Positions 18,460 to 27,831 of a stretch of DNA of 64,000 nucleotides are shown piece by piece. How positions within the stretch are numbered: position 1 is the stretch's first letter; every line of letters begins with the position of its first letter. Made by a program: the position numbers and the translations under genes. The notes beneath the pieces are model-generated. The model made no database searches. It was not told where the DNA came from and worked only from the letters and a program-made list of their open reading frames with translations. Source of the DNA: JAMXLO01 sp963819855 (GTDB lineage: Bacteria > Pseudomonadota > Alphaproteobacteria > Acetobacterales > Acetobacteraceae); contig CAWFYC010000023.1 in the NCBI GenBank assembly GCA_963819855.1, positions 62,001 to 126,000 of the forward strand, given 5' to 3'.

Positions 18460-19678
18460 TCAAATGATCTTTCGTTCGCGCAGTTCGCCGATCTGTTCCG
18501 CGCTGTAGCCGAGCTCCGCCAGCACATCGGCATTGTCCGCGCCAAGTTCCGGCGCGACGCCGATGTGGGCGGGCGTCTCGGAGAATTGCCACGGCGTGCC
18601 GTGCACCTTCAGGGTCTTGCCGTACTTCGGGGTACTCCGCTTCGGCCACATAACCGTTCGCCACCACGTCAGGATCGTTGGACGCCTCCAGCAGCGTGTT
18701 GATTGGTGCCGCCACGATGTCCGCGCCGCGCAGCCTGGCAACCCAGTCATCGCGCAAGCCGGTGGCGAACAGATCATCCAACGTGTGCAGCAAGATCGTC
18801 CGCTTCTCCTCCGATCCGATGATCACGCCCAGGTTCCCGAACCCCGCGCGGTCCAGCGTTTCGTAGAACCCGAGCGCCGTCATCGCCGTCTTCCAGTGGC
18901 GCGCGCCGTTGAGCTGGAACACCAGTGGCTTGCCGTTGCGGTCATTGAAGCTGGCACTCAGTCCCGGCCGCTCGGACGTGCCGGTGACGCGCGCCTGACC
19001 GGTGACCGGATCCTGGTTCCGCCACATCGCGGTGGTGAGTGTCCAACCCATCAGCCGGATCTGTCCGCCGAGCAGTGAGCAATCCACCTTCTGGCCGATC
19101 CCGGTCGCACGCGCGTGGGTCAGCGCGGCGAGCGCGCCGCCGAACGCCAGGATCGCACAGGTTTCATCCGCAACGGACACGATCCCGGTGCGCAACGGCT
19201 GTCCCGGCGTCGAATACGCCTCGGCAATGCCGCCCAGCGCCTGCGCCATCGAATCCGTGCCTGGCAGGTCGGCGTGAGGCCCGTTCGGGCCGTAGCCCGA
19301 GATCGACACGTACACCAGGCGCGGATTGATCTTGCGCAATTCCTCATAGCCGAACCCGTTTTTCTCCGCGGCGCCGGGACGGAAGTTCTGGCCGAAGATC
19401 TCCGCGTGCCCGACCAGCTTGTATAGAATCTCGCGACCTTCCTGCGTCTTCAGGTTCAAGGTGACGCTCCTTACGCCGCGGTTGTTGGTCTCAAAGTAGG
19501 TGCTGGGCATACCATGCAGCACAGTGCTGCCACGCGAATTGTCGCCGCCCTCCGGGACTTCGATCTTGATCACCTCGGCGCCGAGATCGGCCATCAACAT
19601 ATACGGTACCGTGCCCGCCTGCGCGGTGGAGCAGGCAACAACCCTGACGCCCTGAAGCGGACCGTGCGGTTCAGTCAT
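18460..19678 (-). pseudogene. Class III (CaiB/BaiF) CoA-transferase with a C-terminal frameshift
   Basis: From ATG 19678 the protein reads as a CaiB/BaiF family III transferase, with GVRVVACSTAQAGTVPYMLM, ADLGAEVIKIEVPEGGDNSR, NNRGVRSVTLNLK and the catalytic Asp in DLPGTDSMAQALGG. Near 18629-18632 (four Gs on the plus strand) the family sequence jumps frame and continues as KYGKTLKVHGTPWQFSETPA to ERKII and a stop at 18460. Removing one base gives about 405 residues, the normal length. As written, the frame runs to 18437 with a scrambled tail. These enzymes move CoA between carboxylic acids. It is a recent frameshift or a homopolymer error. Confidence 0.78.
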
Positions 19679-19784
19679 GGCAAACCTCCTGATGGCACGC
19701 GCCGTCGAGCTGCCCATCGACAGCCTCTCCGATGTTTGCCAGTTTCTGACGGCCAGTGCGACTGTCAACCAAGGGAGAACGGCC

Positions 19785-20141
19785 ATGACCTTCAGCGTCC
19801 AGCACGTGCATCTGAAGACCCCCGATCCGCACAAGACCGCGCAGTTCTATATCGACAACTTCGGAGCGAAGTTGAAGGGCGACATCCCTGGCCGCGGCGT
19901 GCAGGTCGATCTGCACGGCTTGCAGCTCAACATCACCACGCTGATCTCGGTGCAGAATCACGAACAGCACTACGGCATCGAGCACGTGGCGGTGGATACC
20001 GACGACTACGCCGGCACGCTGGCGACGCTGCGTCGCAACGGTGTGCGCATCCTGGAGGAGCTGCCACCCAACAACGGCCGTCACGTCGCGTTCGTGGAAT
20101 GCCCCGACGGCGCGCAGATGGAGGTCATCGAAAAGACCTAG
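19785..20141 (+). CDS. VOC family protein (glyoxalase/dioxygenase fold)
   Basis: This 118-residue protein is one betaalphabetabetabeta pair of the vicinal-oxygen-chelate fold. It starts VQHVHLKTPDPHKTAQFYID, and candidate metal ligands are His near the start, His in YGIEHVAVDTDDY and Glu in MEVIEKT. It could be a lyase, isomerase or ring-cleaving dioxygenase. The start at 19785 follows AAGGGAGAA; longer in-frame starts lie in the leader of the opposite gene. Its stop abuts the stop of the MetE-like gene with no space. Confidence 0.8.
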   Translation: MTFSVQHVHLKTPDPHKTAQFYIDNFGAKLKGDIPGRGVQVDLHGLQLNITTLISVQNHEQHYGIEHVAVDTDDYAGTLATLRRNGVRILEELPPNNGRHVAFVECPDGAQMEVIEKT

Positions 20142-21353
20142 TCACCGCCAGAGCTGTTTGCTGGCAAGTTCGGCACCCTGGGCGAGCGCCTCGAGCTTCG
20201 CCCAGGCGATGTCCGGGTGGACGCGGCCGCCCAGCCCGCAGTCGGTCGCCGCTATAACGCGTTCGCGGCCGACCAGGTTGGCGAACCGTGCGATGCGCTC
20301 GGCCACCAGTTCGGGATGCTCGACGACATTGGTCGCATGACTGACCACGCCAGGCAGGATGAACCTGCCGTCCGGCAGCTTCACGTCCTGCCACACGCGG
20401 TATTCGTGTTCGTGACGCACATTGCCGGCTTCGAATGAATAGGCGCCGGCATTGATCGCCAGCATGACATCGACGATGTCCTGCATCGGGATATCGGTGG
20501 TGTGCGGGCCGTGCCAGCTTCCCCAGCAGAGATGGAACCGGATGCGATCCTGCGGCAGGCCCTTGATCGCCGCGTTCAGCGCTTCGACGCGTTGCATGGT
20601 GAACCGGCGGTATTCTTCGACGGTGGGCTCAGGGTTGATCTGGTCCCAGTTTTCCGCGATCGACGGATCGTCGAGCTGCAGGATCAGTCCCGCATCGATG
20701 ATCGCCTTGTATTCCTCGCGCATCGCCGCGGCGCAGGCGTGCATGAATTCTTCCTCGGTCTTGTAGTACGCGTTGGCGATCCGCGACGCGCTTCCCGGTG
20801 CAATCGCGGTCATGAAGCCTTCCTCGGCACCGCACGTGGCGAGGCCAGCCTTGAAATTGGCGATGTCGCGGGCGATGGCATCATGTCCGGTATAGGTGAT
20901 GGGTCCGACGCAGATCGGCCAATGAGGCGCGCGCGGTCCCGTTGTGATGCCTGACTCCGGATCGGCATAGGCGGCGGCGAAGCGCTGCCGATCGCGGCGG
21001 TCGGAGAAGCTGGTCAGCGCCACCTCGCCCGGCTTCGAGCGGTGGGGGGCCATGTCGTACAGAGCGGGGCCGTTCGGATCCAGGCCGCCGAGGCGCTGAA
21101 ACGAATAATGCCACCAGGCGCCGTAGTTGACGCGATGCCCCATCGACTTGCCGTATTCTCCGTCGCCCGGAATATCGATCCCGAGCTCCTGCTGGCGACG
21201 CACCACATCCACCACTGCGGATTGCAGCTGTGTCTGGAACCGCGCCTCATCGGCGTCGCCGGATTGGCGTGTCTGGTTTGCGGCGATCAGCGAGTCCGGA
21301 CGGGGCAGGCTGCCGGCGTGGCTGGTCACGATGCGGTCTCGGCTGTACTGCAT
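20142..21353 (-). CDS. Cobalamin-independent methionine synthase II (MetE C-terminal-like) family protein
   Basis: This 403-residue protein is about half a MetE, corresponding to the zinc-dependent catalytic barrel. Zinc ligands are visible as His-x-Cys in RFHLCWGSWHGPH and Cys in AATDCGLGGRVHP, and the N-terminus TSHAGSLPRPDSL matches the family. Stand-alone members include epoxyalkane:coenzyme M transferase-like and putative demethylase enzymes, so it may move a methyl or alkyl group to a thiol. True methionine synthesis is less likely without the N-terminal half. The start at 21353 is 78 bases from the divergent VOC gene, so the two probably share a control region. Confidence 0.82.
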   Translation of the reverse strand: MQYSRDRIVTSHAGSLPRPDSLIAANQTRQSGDADEARFQTQLQSAVVDVVRRQQELGIDIPGDGEYGKSMGHRVNYGAWWHYSFQRLGGLDPNGPALYDMAPHRSKPGEVALTSFSDRRDRQRFAAAYADPESGITTGPRAPHWPICVGPITYTGHDAIARDIANFKAGLATCGAEEGFMTAIAPGSASRIANAYYKTEEEFMHACAAAMREEYKAIIDAGLILQLDDPSIAENWDQINPEPTVEEYRRFTMQRVEALNAAIKGLPQDRIRFHLCWGSWHGPHTTDIPMQDIVDVMLAINAGAYSFEAGNVRHEHEYRVWQDVKLPDGRFILPGVVSHATNVVEHPELVAERIARFANLVGRERVIAATDCGLGGRVHPDIAWAKLEALAQGAELASKQLWR

Positions 21354-21431
21354 GACGCTGCCTCCCTTTGTATCGACCCTGGGGTCCGCGCTATACTCCC
21401 ACTCCCTGCTCAATGTGAAGGAAACGCGGAC

Positions 21432-22007
21432 ATGGCAAACGCACCTGTCGCCCCGATCGGCCTCAACCACCTGGTCCTGAATGTACGTAACATAGAGGAA
21501 TCGCACCGGTTCTGGACCGAGACGGTGGGCTTCAGGCAGGTCGGCGAGATCCACGCCACGCCGAAGCGCCCCAACCCGCCGAAGATGCGCTTCTACAGTG
21601 GCGATCACGGCGGCGGCTCGCTGAGCCATCATGACATTGCCCTGATCGAGAATCCGAACCTGCCGCCCCCGCCGGCGGAATGGACCATGAGTGGCGGTCA
21701 GTGTGCGATCAGCCACATCGCGATCGCGTTCCCGGATCGCGAGGCGTGGCTGAAACAGCTCGCCTATCTCCAGGAGCGCGGCGTGAAGTTCGATCGCCGC
21801 GTGGAGCACGGCATGACCCACAGCCTGTATATCCACGACCCGAACGGCTACGGCGTTGAACTGCTGTACGAACTGCCGCGCGAGGTGTGGGAAGGCGACA
21901 TCGACGGTGCGCTGAACTTCGCGGAGCAGGTGCCGACCGAGGGCCCCGACGCACTGAAGGACCGCACGGAAAACGTGCCGGTATTCAAGCAGCCCGTCAC
22001 CGCCTGA
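21432..22007 (+). CDS. VOC family protein, possible extradiol-type dioxygenase
   Basis: This 191-residue protein has two VOC modules. The first begins IGLNHLVLNVRNIEESHRFW. The second has ISHIAIAFPDREAWLKQL and ends YIHDPNGYGVELLYELP, with the usual metal Glu. Two His and the Glu fit an extradiol ring-cleaving dioxygenase or a related lyase. The start at 21432 follows GAAGGAAACGCGG. It opens a nine-gene tight operon, eight bases before RidA. The context suggests cleavage or rearrangement of a hydroxylated ring or enol product. Confidence 0.83.
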   Translation: MANAPVAPIGLNHLVLNVRNIEESHRFWTETVGFRQVGEIHATPKRPNPPKMRFYSGDHGGGSLSHHDIALIENPNLPPPPAEWTMSGGQCAISHIAIAFPDREAWLKQLAYLQERGVKFDRRVEHGMTHSLYIHDPNGYGVELLYELPREVWEGDIDGALNFAEQVPTEGPDALKDRTENVPVFKQPVTA

Positions 22008-22015
22008 GGTCCGTC

Positions 22016-22402
22016 ATGGCAAAACGTCAGAGCGTCAACGGTTCTCGTGCACGGCACGAGAACCCGATCCCCAATGCCAGCCGCGTCGGCAACATCGTGA
22101 TGTCGAGCGTGATCGGCGGAACCAACCCGGGTACGCGCGAACTGCCGCCGACACTCGAGCAGCAGGTCGCCAACGTATTCGGCTACATCCGCCACGATGT
22201 CGAGGCTGCCGGCGGGACTGTCGACGACATCATCAAGATCACGTTCTGGGTGAAGGACCCCGCGAAGCAGCGCGGGGCGCTGAACGACGAGTGGGTGAAG
22301 ATGTTCCCCGATCCAGACGCACGGCCGGCGCGGCACACGCAGCCGCTGCCCGCCGACAGCCGCGCATTGGTGCAGGCCGACTTCGTCGCCGTCATTTCCT
22401 AG
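22016..22402 (+). CDS. RidA family protein
   Basis: This 128-residue protein fits the RidA/YjgF/YER057c family. The substrate-binding Arg lies in DARPARHTQPL, and QQVANVFGYIRHDVEAAGG matches the family helix. RidA enzymes hydrolyse reactive enamine/imine intermediates and release ammonia. Homologues in catabolic operons often act as specific deaminases for ring-cleavage products such as 2-aminomuconate-type compounds. Its tight placement beside oxygenases therefore hints at a nitrogen-containing substrate. It is eight bases after the VOC gene, and its stop directly abuts the next ATG. Confidence 0.88.
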   Translation: MAKRQSVNGSRARHENPIPNASRVGNIVMSSVIGGTNPGTRELPPTLEQQVANVFGYIRHDVEAAGGTVDDIIKITFWVKDPAKQRGALNDEWVKMFPDPDARPARHTQPLPADSRALVQADFVAVIS

Positions 22403-24757
22403 ATGGATGACGTTCCGGCCTCCACCGCCACGATGAAGTTCGGTATCGGCCAGCCTGTTCGTCGGTTGGAGGACGTGCGGCTGCTGACCGGCAAAGGCCG
22501 TTATCAGGACGACCAGACGTTGTACCGGCAGACCTGGTGCGTGTTCGTGCGCTCGCCGCATGCACACGCGCGGATTCGTTCGGTCGATACCGCGGCGGCG
22601 TCGCGCGCGCCGGGCGTGGTGGCGGTGTTCACTGGGACCGACTATGCGAACGATGGTATCGCGACGCCGAAGGCAGCGATGCCGCGCAAGAAGCGCGATG
22701 GCTCGCCAATGTTCGCGCCGCAGCGTCCGGCGCTGGTGGTGGATCGTGCACGCTATGTCGGCGATCCGTTGGCGATGGTGATCGCCGAGACGCTGGCGCT
22801 GGCGAAGGACGCCGCCGAACTTGTTGTGGTTGAATACGATCCGCTGCCGTCGGTCACTTCGGTTGCCGAGGCGGCGGAGCCCGATGCGCCGCGTGTGTGG
22901 GACGAAAACGACAACATCTCGCACACCACCGAGCGCGGCAATCGCGCGGCGACCGAGGCGGCGTTCGCGCACGCCGCGCACATCGTGAGGCGTCGCTACG
23001 TGATAACGCGAGTCCATGCGCAATACATGGAACCGCGCGGCGCGATCGGGACCTACGATCCGGCGGAACAGCGCTACACGCTGTTCGCCGACGTGAACTA
23101 TCCGCACCGTGTGCGCAACATGCTTGCCAACATGGTGTTCAAGGTGCCGGAGAGCAGCGTCCGCGTGGTGTGTCACGACGTGGGCGGCGGATTCGGCGCC
23201 AAGGGATGGCAGTATGTCGAGCACCGGCTCACCTTGTGGGCGGCGCGCAAGCTCGAACGGCCGGTGAAGTGGCGCTGCGAGCGATCCGAAGTATTGATGG
23301 CCGACGAACACGGCCGCGACAACGTCGGCACGATCGAGCTGGCGTTCGACGCCAATGCGAAGATCATCGGGCTGCGGCTGCACATGCTGGCCAGCGTCGG
23401 CGCCTACATCGCGTCCGACCGGCAGCTGCTGACGCCGTTCGGCCAGATCGGCACCGTGGTCGGCATGTACGATATCCCGGCGGCCTACGTCACGATCGAT
23501 GCGGTGCTCTCGAACACCAGTCCGACCGCGCCGTATCGCGGCGCCGGCCGGCCGGAGGCGAGCTACATCATAGAGCGCGCGATGGAGGCGGCCGCGCGCG
23601 AGCTGAGCATCGATCCAATCGAACTGCGCCGCCGCAATCTCATTCCCGATGCGAAGATGCCGTACAGGACGGCGCTCGGGCCGTTCTACGATTGCGGCCA
23701 GTTCAACCGCAACATGGAGATGGCGCTCGAGGCGTCCGACCGTGCCGGTTTCGCCGCACGGCAGGCAGCATCGCGCGCACGCGGCATGCTGCGCGGCCTC
23801 GGTTTTGCCAACGCGATCGAGCAGGCCGCCGGTCCGACACCGGAATATGCGGAGATTCGTTTCCAGCCGAGCGGCAGTGCCATATTGCTGATGGGCACCA
23901 AGACGCATGGCCAGGGGCACGAGACCGTCTTTAAGCAGATCCTTTGCGATCGCCTCGGCATCGATCCGCGCGAGGTGCAGTTCATCGACGGCGATACCGA
24001 TCGCGTGGCGTTCGGCATGGGCTCGAACGGCTCGCGCTCGATGGTGGTCGGCGGTTCGGCGCTGACGCTCGCCGCGCGGAAGGTGATCGATAAGGGCAAG
24101 CGCATAGCGGCGCATCTGCTGGAGGCGGCGGAGGCCGACATCGAATTCACCGACGGCCGCTTCAGTGTCGCCGGCACCGACCGCGCCATGGCGCTGAAGG
24201 ATGTGGCGCGTGCCGCGTTCCAGCCGGCGCGACTGCCGCCCGACATGGAGCCTGGTTTCTACGAACACGCCACCTACGCACCGACGCTCAACACGTTCCC
24301 GAACGGCTGCCATGTCTGCGAGGTTGAGATCGACCCCGAGACCGGCGTGGTCGATCTGCAATCGTATCTGGTGGTCGACGACGTCGGCACGGTGATCAAT
24401 CCGCTCACACTGGCCGGCCAGATCCACGGCGGCGTGGCGCAGGGCCTTGGCCAGATCCTGATGGAGCAGGTGGTCTACGAACCGGAATCCGGCCAGCTGC
24501 TTACCGCAAGTTTCATGGACTATTGCATGCCGCGTGCCGACGACATGTGCAACATGCGCATCGTATCGAATCCGGTGCCGACCGAGGGCAACCCGCTCGG
24601 TGCCAAGGGCGCCGGCGAGGCCGGCTGCGTCGGCGCGATGCCCGCGGTGATGAACGCCATCATGCATGCGCTGGAACCGCTCGGCGTGCGCGAACTCGAC
24701 ATGCCGGCCACCAGCGACCGCATCTGGCGAGCGATCCGTGACGCGAAGGCGACATAG
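22403..24757 (+). CDS. Xanthine dehydrogenase family molybdopterin-binding (large) subunit
   Basis: This 784-residue protein is the molybdenum-cofactor subunit of an XDH/aldehyde oxidase/CoxL-type hydroxylase. It opens with GIGQPVRRLEDVRLLTGKG and shows the cofactor-contact motifs GGGFGAKGWQ, APYRGAGRPEA and GTKTHGQGHET. The catalytic Glu sits in GAKGAGEAGCVGAMP near the C-terminus. Such enzymes hydroxylate N-heteroaromatics, aldehydes or aromatic CoA esters with water as oxygen donor. The usual neighbours, a [2Fe-2S] subunit and an FAD subunit, are absent from this operon and window. The partners must be encoded elsewhere or electron transfer is unusual. Confidence 0.92.
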   Translation: MDDVPASTATMKFGIGQPVRRLEDVRLLTGKGRYQDDQTLYRQTWCVFVRSPHAHARIRSVDTAAASRAPGVVAVFTGTDYANDGIATPKAAMPRKKRDGSPMFAPQRPALVVDRARYVGDPLAMVIAETLALAKDAAELVVVEYDPLPSVTSVAEAAEPDAPRVWDENDNISHTTERGNRAATEAAFAHAAHIVRRRYVITRVHAQYMEPRGAIGTYDPAEQRYTLFADVNYPHRVRNMLANMVFKVPESSVRVVCHDVGGGFGAKGWQYVEHRLTLWAARKLERPVKWRCERSEVLMADEHGRDNVGTIELAFDANAKIIGLRLHMLASVGAYIASDRQLLTPFGQIGTVVGMYDIPAAYVTIDAVLSNTSPTAPYRGAGRPEASYIIERAMEAAARELSIDPIELRRRNLIPDAKMPYRTALGPFYDCGQFNRNMEMALEASDRAGFAARQAASRARGMLRGLGFANAIEQAAGPTPEYAEIRFQPSGSAILLMGTKTHGQGHETVFKQILCDRLGIDPREVQFIDGDTDRVAFGMGSNGSRSMVVGGSALTLAARKVIDKGKRIAAHLLEAAEADIEFTDGRFSVAGTDRAMALKDVARAAFQPARLPPDMEPGFYEHATYAPTLNTFPNGCHVCEVEIDPETGVVDLQSYLVVDDVGTVINPLTLAGQIHGGVAQGLGQILMEQVVYEPESGQLLTASFMDYCMPRADDMCNMRIVSNPVPTEGNPLGAKGAGEAGCVGAMPAVMNAIMHALEPLGVRELDMPATSDRIWRAIRDAKAT

Positions 24758-26226
24758 TGCTGCGGACCGGCACCGAGTACCGCGAAGCGCTGCGCGACGG
24801 GCGCAAGATCTGGGTCATCGGCGAAGGCGCGGTCGAGGACGTCACCACCCATCCGGCCACGCGTGCGATGGTGGACGAATACGTGGCCTGGTACGACCGT
24901 CATTCCGATCCCGAGTGGCGTGACACGCTGTTCAATGGCGAAGGTTTGCCTTGGGGCTATGTGCTGCCGAAGACCGCCGATGATCTCGTCGGCATGGGTC
25001 GCTGCTTCGCGAAGACGGCGTTCCTTGGCGCCGGCAACATCACGCATACGCCAGCCTATGGGCACCTGATCGCGCTCGGCATATTGGGCGAGGTGCAACA
25101 GCGCAACGCATCCACGCAGCAGATCGCCAACGCCGAAGCGTATCGCCAGCACATCGCGCGCACTGGCCGCTTCCTGACGTTCTCGGCAGGGGCAGCGACC
25201 ATTGGTTATCGCATGCGCCCCGATCCGGCCGGGCGCGCCGCGCTGCGCATCGTGCGCGAGACCGATGTGGGGGTAGTGTTGCGCGGCAAGATCGGCATGC
25301 ACACCAGCCCAGCCTACGCGGAGGATGTCTATGTCGGCGCGCTTTGCGGCGTCGATTACGACGGCCATCGTGCGACATTTGTGGTAGCGGTGAACGCGCC
25401 GGGCGTCACGCTCATCTGCCGCAGGATTGCGACACGCGACGCCAATCCTTTCGCATCCCCGCTCAGCAGCCGCTACGACGAGCTGGACGGGCAGATGTGG
25501 CTCGACGATGTGCATGTGCCGTGGGAACGCGTGTTCCTGGTTGATCCATCGCCGGAACTGATCGCCCGCTGGCTGTTCTGGCACCAGCTCTATTGCTGGC
25601 TGGCGAAGGCGGAGTTCACCCTGGGTCTGGCGCTGGCATGCACGCACGCGATGGGGCTGACGTCACACGACGCGACGACCGAGTATCTGATCGATCTGGT
25701 CACCGACGTGCAGTTGGTGCGGAGCTGCCAGGTCGCGGCGGAGCGCGACCCGCAGTTCACGCCGGCGGGTTATTGCTTTCCCAATCAATGCCATCTCGCC
25801 GCGGGCAGCATCGCCATGCTGAAGGCGCGCCCGCGCATGAGCGAGATGCTGCGTATCGTGCCTGGCTCCTCGCTCGTCGTCGCGCCGACGGATCGCGATC
25901 TGGCGGCGCCCGAAGTGGCAGCAGGACTGGAGGAATCGTTCTCAGGTGGCGGCTACACGGCGTTGCAGCGCGCCGCCTTGCTACAATTGGCGTGGGACCA
26001 CGTATCTTCTGCGCTCGATGCGCGCGAATCGGCATTCGAGCTGCACGCCAACGGCGGACTTACCAGATGGCGTGAACGGCTGCGGCGCGACTTCGCCAGC
26101 TACGACGAACTGGCCAACGGCGTGCTGCGGCAATTGAGCGTGGCGATGCCGGAGATCGACCTAAGCAGCATCCGCGCAGCGCCGATGGCGCCGCGTCGTC
26201 CAGTGCAGGTGGGAGGAAGAACATGA
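24757..26226 (+). CDS. 4-Hydroxyphenylacetate 3-hydroxylase (HpaB)-type flavin monooxygenase
   Basis: This 489-residue protein resembles the large component of two-component flavin monooxygenases of the HpaB/PvcC family. The N-terminus RTGTEYREALRDGRKIWVIG is typical, as are the central RIVRETDVGVVLRGKIGMHT and ELDGQMWLDDVHVPWERVFL, which surround the reduced-flavin and substrate sites. These enzymes ortho-hydroxylate phenols or pyridinols using FADH2 from a separate reductase. No reductase gene is seen nearby. The GTG start overlaps the stop of the Mo-subunit gene by one base, and the end overlaps the next ATG by four bases. Confidence 0.88.
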   Translation: MLRTGTEYREALRDGRKIWVIGEGAVEDVTTHPATRAMVDEYVAWYDRHSDPEWRDTLFNGEGLPWGYVLPKTADDLVGMGRCFAKTAFLGAGNITHTPAYGHLIALGILGEVQQRNASTQQIANAEAYRQHIARTGRFLTFSAGAATIGYRMRPDPAGRAALRIVRETDVGVVLRGKIGMHTSPAYAEDVYVGALCGVDYDGHRATFVVAVNAPGVTLICRRIATRDANPFASPLSSRYDELDGQMWLDDVHVPWERVFLVDPSPELIARWLFWHQLYCWLAKAEFTLGLALACTHAMGLTSHDATTEYLIDLVTDVQLVRSCQVAAERDPQFTPAGYCFPNQCHLAAGSIAMLKARPRMSEMLRIVPGSSLVVAPTDRDLAAPEVAAGLEESFSGGGYTALQRAALLQLAWDHVSSALDARESAFELHANGGLTRWRERLRRDFASYDELANGVLRQLSVAMPEIDLSSIRAAPMAPRRPVQVGGRT

Positions 26227-26945
26227 GCGATCTGTCGCAGAAGACGCGGGAGGCACTTCTCCGTGTCGGCACCTCGACACTCACCGGCGTGTTGAACCGG
26301 CGCGGCCTGCGCAGCATGTTCATGCACGATGTCTGGCCGATCCGGCACGACATTCCGCGCATGGTCGGCATCGCGTTCACCATGCGCTTCATCCCGTCGC
26401 GCGAGGACAAGGACGGACCCAATGCGCGCGGTCCGCGCGCGCCGATCCAGAGCCAGGCGATGGAGACCTGTCCGCCAGGCCATGTGCTGGTGGTTGATTC
26501 ACGCGGCGACGCACGGGCTGCATCAGCCGGCGACCTCTATGTCGGGCGGTTGAAGGCGCGGGGCTGTGCTGGCATCGTCACCGATGGCGGGCTGCGCGAC
26601 ACCGACGGCATCTTCAAGACCGGGCTGCCCGCGTATCACCGCCGCGCGTCATCGCCACCGAGCCCGATCGCACATCATCCGTGCGATCTGAACCTGCCGA
26701 TCGCCTGTGGCGGTGTCGCGGTGTATCCCGGCGACATCGTTGTCGGCGACTGCGACGGCGTCGTGGTGATTCCACCCGACATCGTCGATGAAGTCGCGGA
26801 CGAGGCGCTCTCCACCACACTGTATGAGGAATTCGCCGAGGAAGAAGTGGCGCGCGGACGTGCGTTGCCGGGACTGTTTCCGGCCGCGGGCGACGAGGCC
26901 AAGCGCGATTTCGAGGCGTGGAAGGCGCGTTCCGGCAAGCAATAG
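26223..26945 (+). CDS. RraA/HMG-aldolase family protein
   Basis: This 240-residue protein matches the RraA-like family, which includes 4-hydroxy-4-methyl-2-oxoglutarate (HMG)/oxaloacetate aldolases. The metal and substrate region reads GCAGIVTDGGLRDTDGI, followed by the conserved GGVAVYPGDIVVGDCDGVVV. Given the catabolic neighbours, an aldolase or decarboxylase acting on a ring-cleavage product is more likely than the RNase E-inhibitor role of RraA. An N-terminal extension relative to Escherichia coli RraA (161 residues) and a C-terminal helix are typical of the longer subgroup. It overlaps HpaB by four bases. Confidence 0.87.
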   Translation: MSDLSQKTREALLRVGTSTLTGVLNRRGLRSMFMHDVWPIRHDIPRMVGIAFTMRFIPSREDKDGPNARGPRAPIQSQAMETCPPGHVLVVDSRGDARAASAGDLYVGRLKARGCAGIVTDGGLRDTDGIFKTGLPAYHRRASSPPSPIAHHPCDLNLPIACGGVAVYPGDIVVGDCDGVVVIPPDIVDEVADEALSTTLYEEFAEEEVARGRALPGLFPAAGDEAKRDFEAWKARSGKQ

Positions 26946-26946
26946 T

Positions 26947-27831
26947 GTGAGCGGCTTCGAAGCCGCGCTCGTCCCCATCGGCCAGGCGCTGCTCAGCGGC
27001 CTTCTGGTCGGTGGCGTGTACGGGCTGCTGTCGATCGGTTTCAGCCTCGCGTTCGGCGTGATGCGCATCGTCAACTTCGCGCATGGCGACCTGGTGATGT
27101 ACGGTATGTATGTCGGGGTCGTTTCCGCGACGCTCGGCATCGATCCGCTGTTCGCCATCCCGTTCAGCTTCTTGTTCATGGGCCTGCTCGGCGCAGCGCA
27201 ATATCAACTCGTCTACAAACGCTTCGTCGGGTTCGCCACCTTGCAGCAACTGCTGGCAGCGATCGGTTTGGGCCTCGTGCTGCAAATGCTGGCGCAGGTG
27301 ATCTTCGGCGCCGACACGCGGTCAGCGCCGTCGCTGTTCGGCAGCCAGTATCTGCTGATCGGTCCGCTGTTCATCTCTGCCGCGCAGGTGGTGGCGTTCG
27401 TCGTCGCCGTAATCGCAACTATCGCTGTCGAGGCGCTGTTGCTCGGCACCCACTGGGGCCGGACCGTGCGCGCGGTGGCCGACGACATCGAGGCGGCGGA
27501 ACTCGTCGGACTGTCCTCGCAGTGGATCAACGTCAGCGCGTTCGCGCTCGCCTGCGGGCTGGCGGGAATCGCTGGCACGATCATGGTCACCTACTACCCG
27601 ACCGACCCGTCCAAGGGCCTGTCGTTGATGCCGATCGCTATCATCGCGACGACCATTGGCGGGCTCGGCAGCATTCGCGGGTCGTTCCTGGGCGGCATCT
27701 TCTGCGGCATGGTGCAGCAGCTTACCGCCATGCTGTGGAACTCCGCTTTGCAGGACGTGCCGCTCTATGTGCTGCTGCTGCTGTTCATCGCCTACCGGCC
27801 GACCGGTATGTTCGGTTTCCGGACCGAATAG
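26947..27831 (+). CDS. Branched-chain-type ABC transporter permease (LivH-like)
   Basis: This 294-residue inner-membrane permease has about eight hydrophobic helices and the LivH signatures GVYGLLSIGFSLAFGVMRIV, NFAHGDLVMYG and the EAA-like loop RAVADDIEAAELVGL. The GTG start at 26947 is the second base after the RraA stop. It forms the transmembrane pore with the next gene product and imports an organic acid or amino acid-like compound captured by the binding protein at 30221. Such importers in catabolic operons usually carry the pathway substrate, here unknown. Confidence 0.92.
   Translation: MSGFEAALVPIGQALLSGLLVGGVYGLLSIGFSLAFGVMRIVNFAHGDLVMYGMYVGVVSATLGIDPLFAIPFSFLFMGLLGAAQYQLVYKRFVGFATLQQLLAAIGLGLVLQMLAQVIFGADTRSAPSLFGSQYLLIGPLFISAAQVVAFVVAVIATIAVEALLLGTHWGRTVRAVADDIEAAELVGLSSQWINVSAFALACGLAGIAGTIMVTYYPTDPSKGLSLMPIAIIATTIGGLGSIRGSFLGGIFCGMVQQLTAMLWNSALQDVPLYVLLLLFIAYRPTGMFGFRTE

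Noticed and set aside
21848..24667. 939-codon open frame on the minus strand opposite the Mo-subunit gene
   Set aside because: It is a shadow of the high-GC plus-strand gene, with a histidine/arginine-rich composition and no family motifs.
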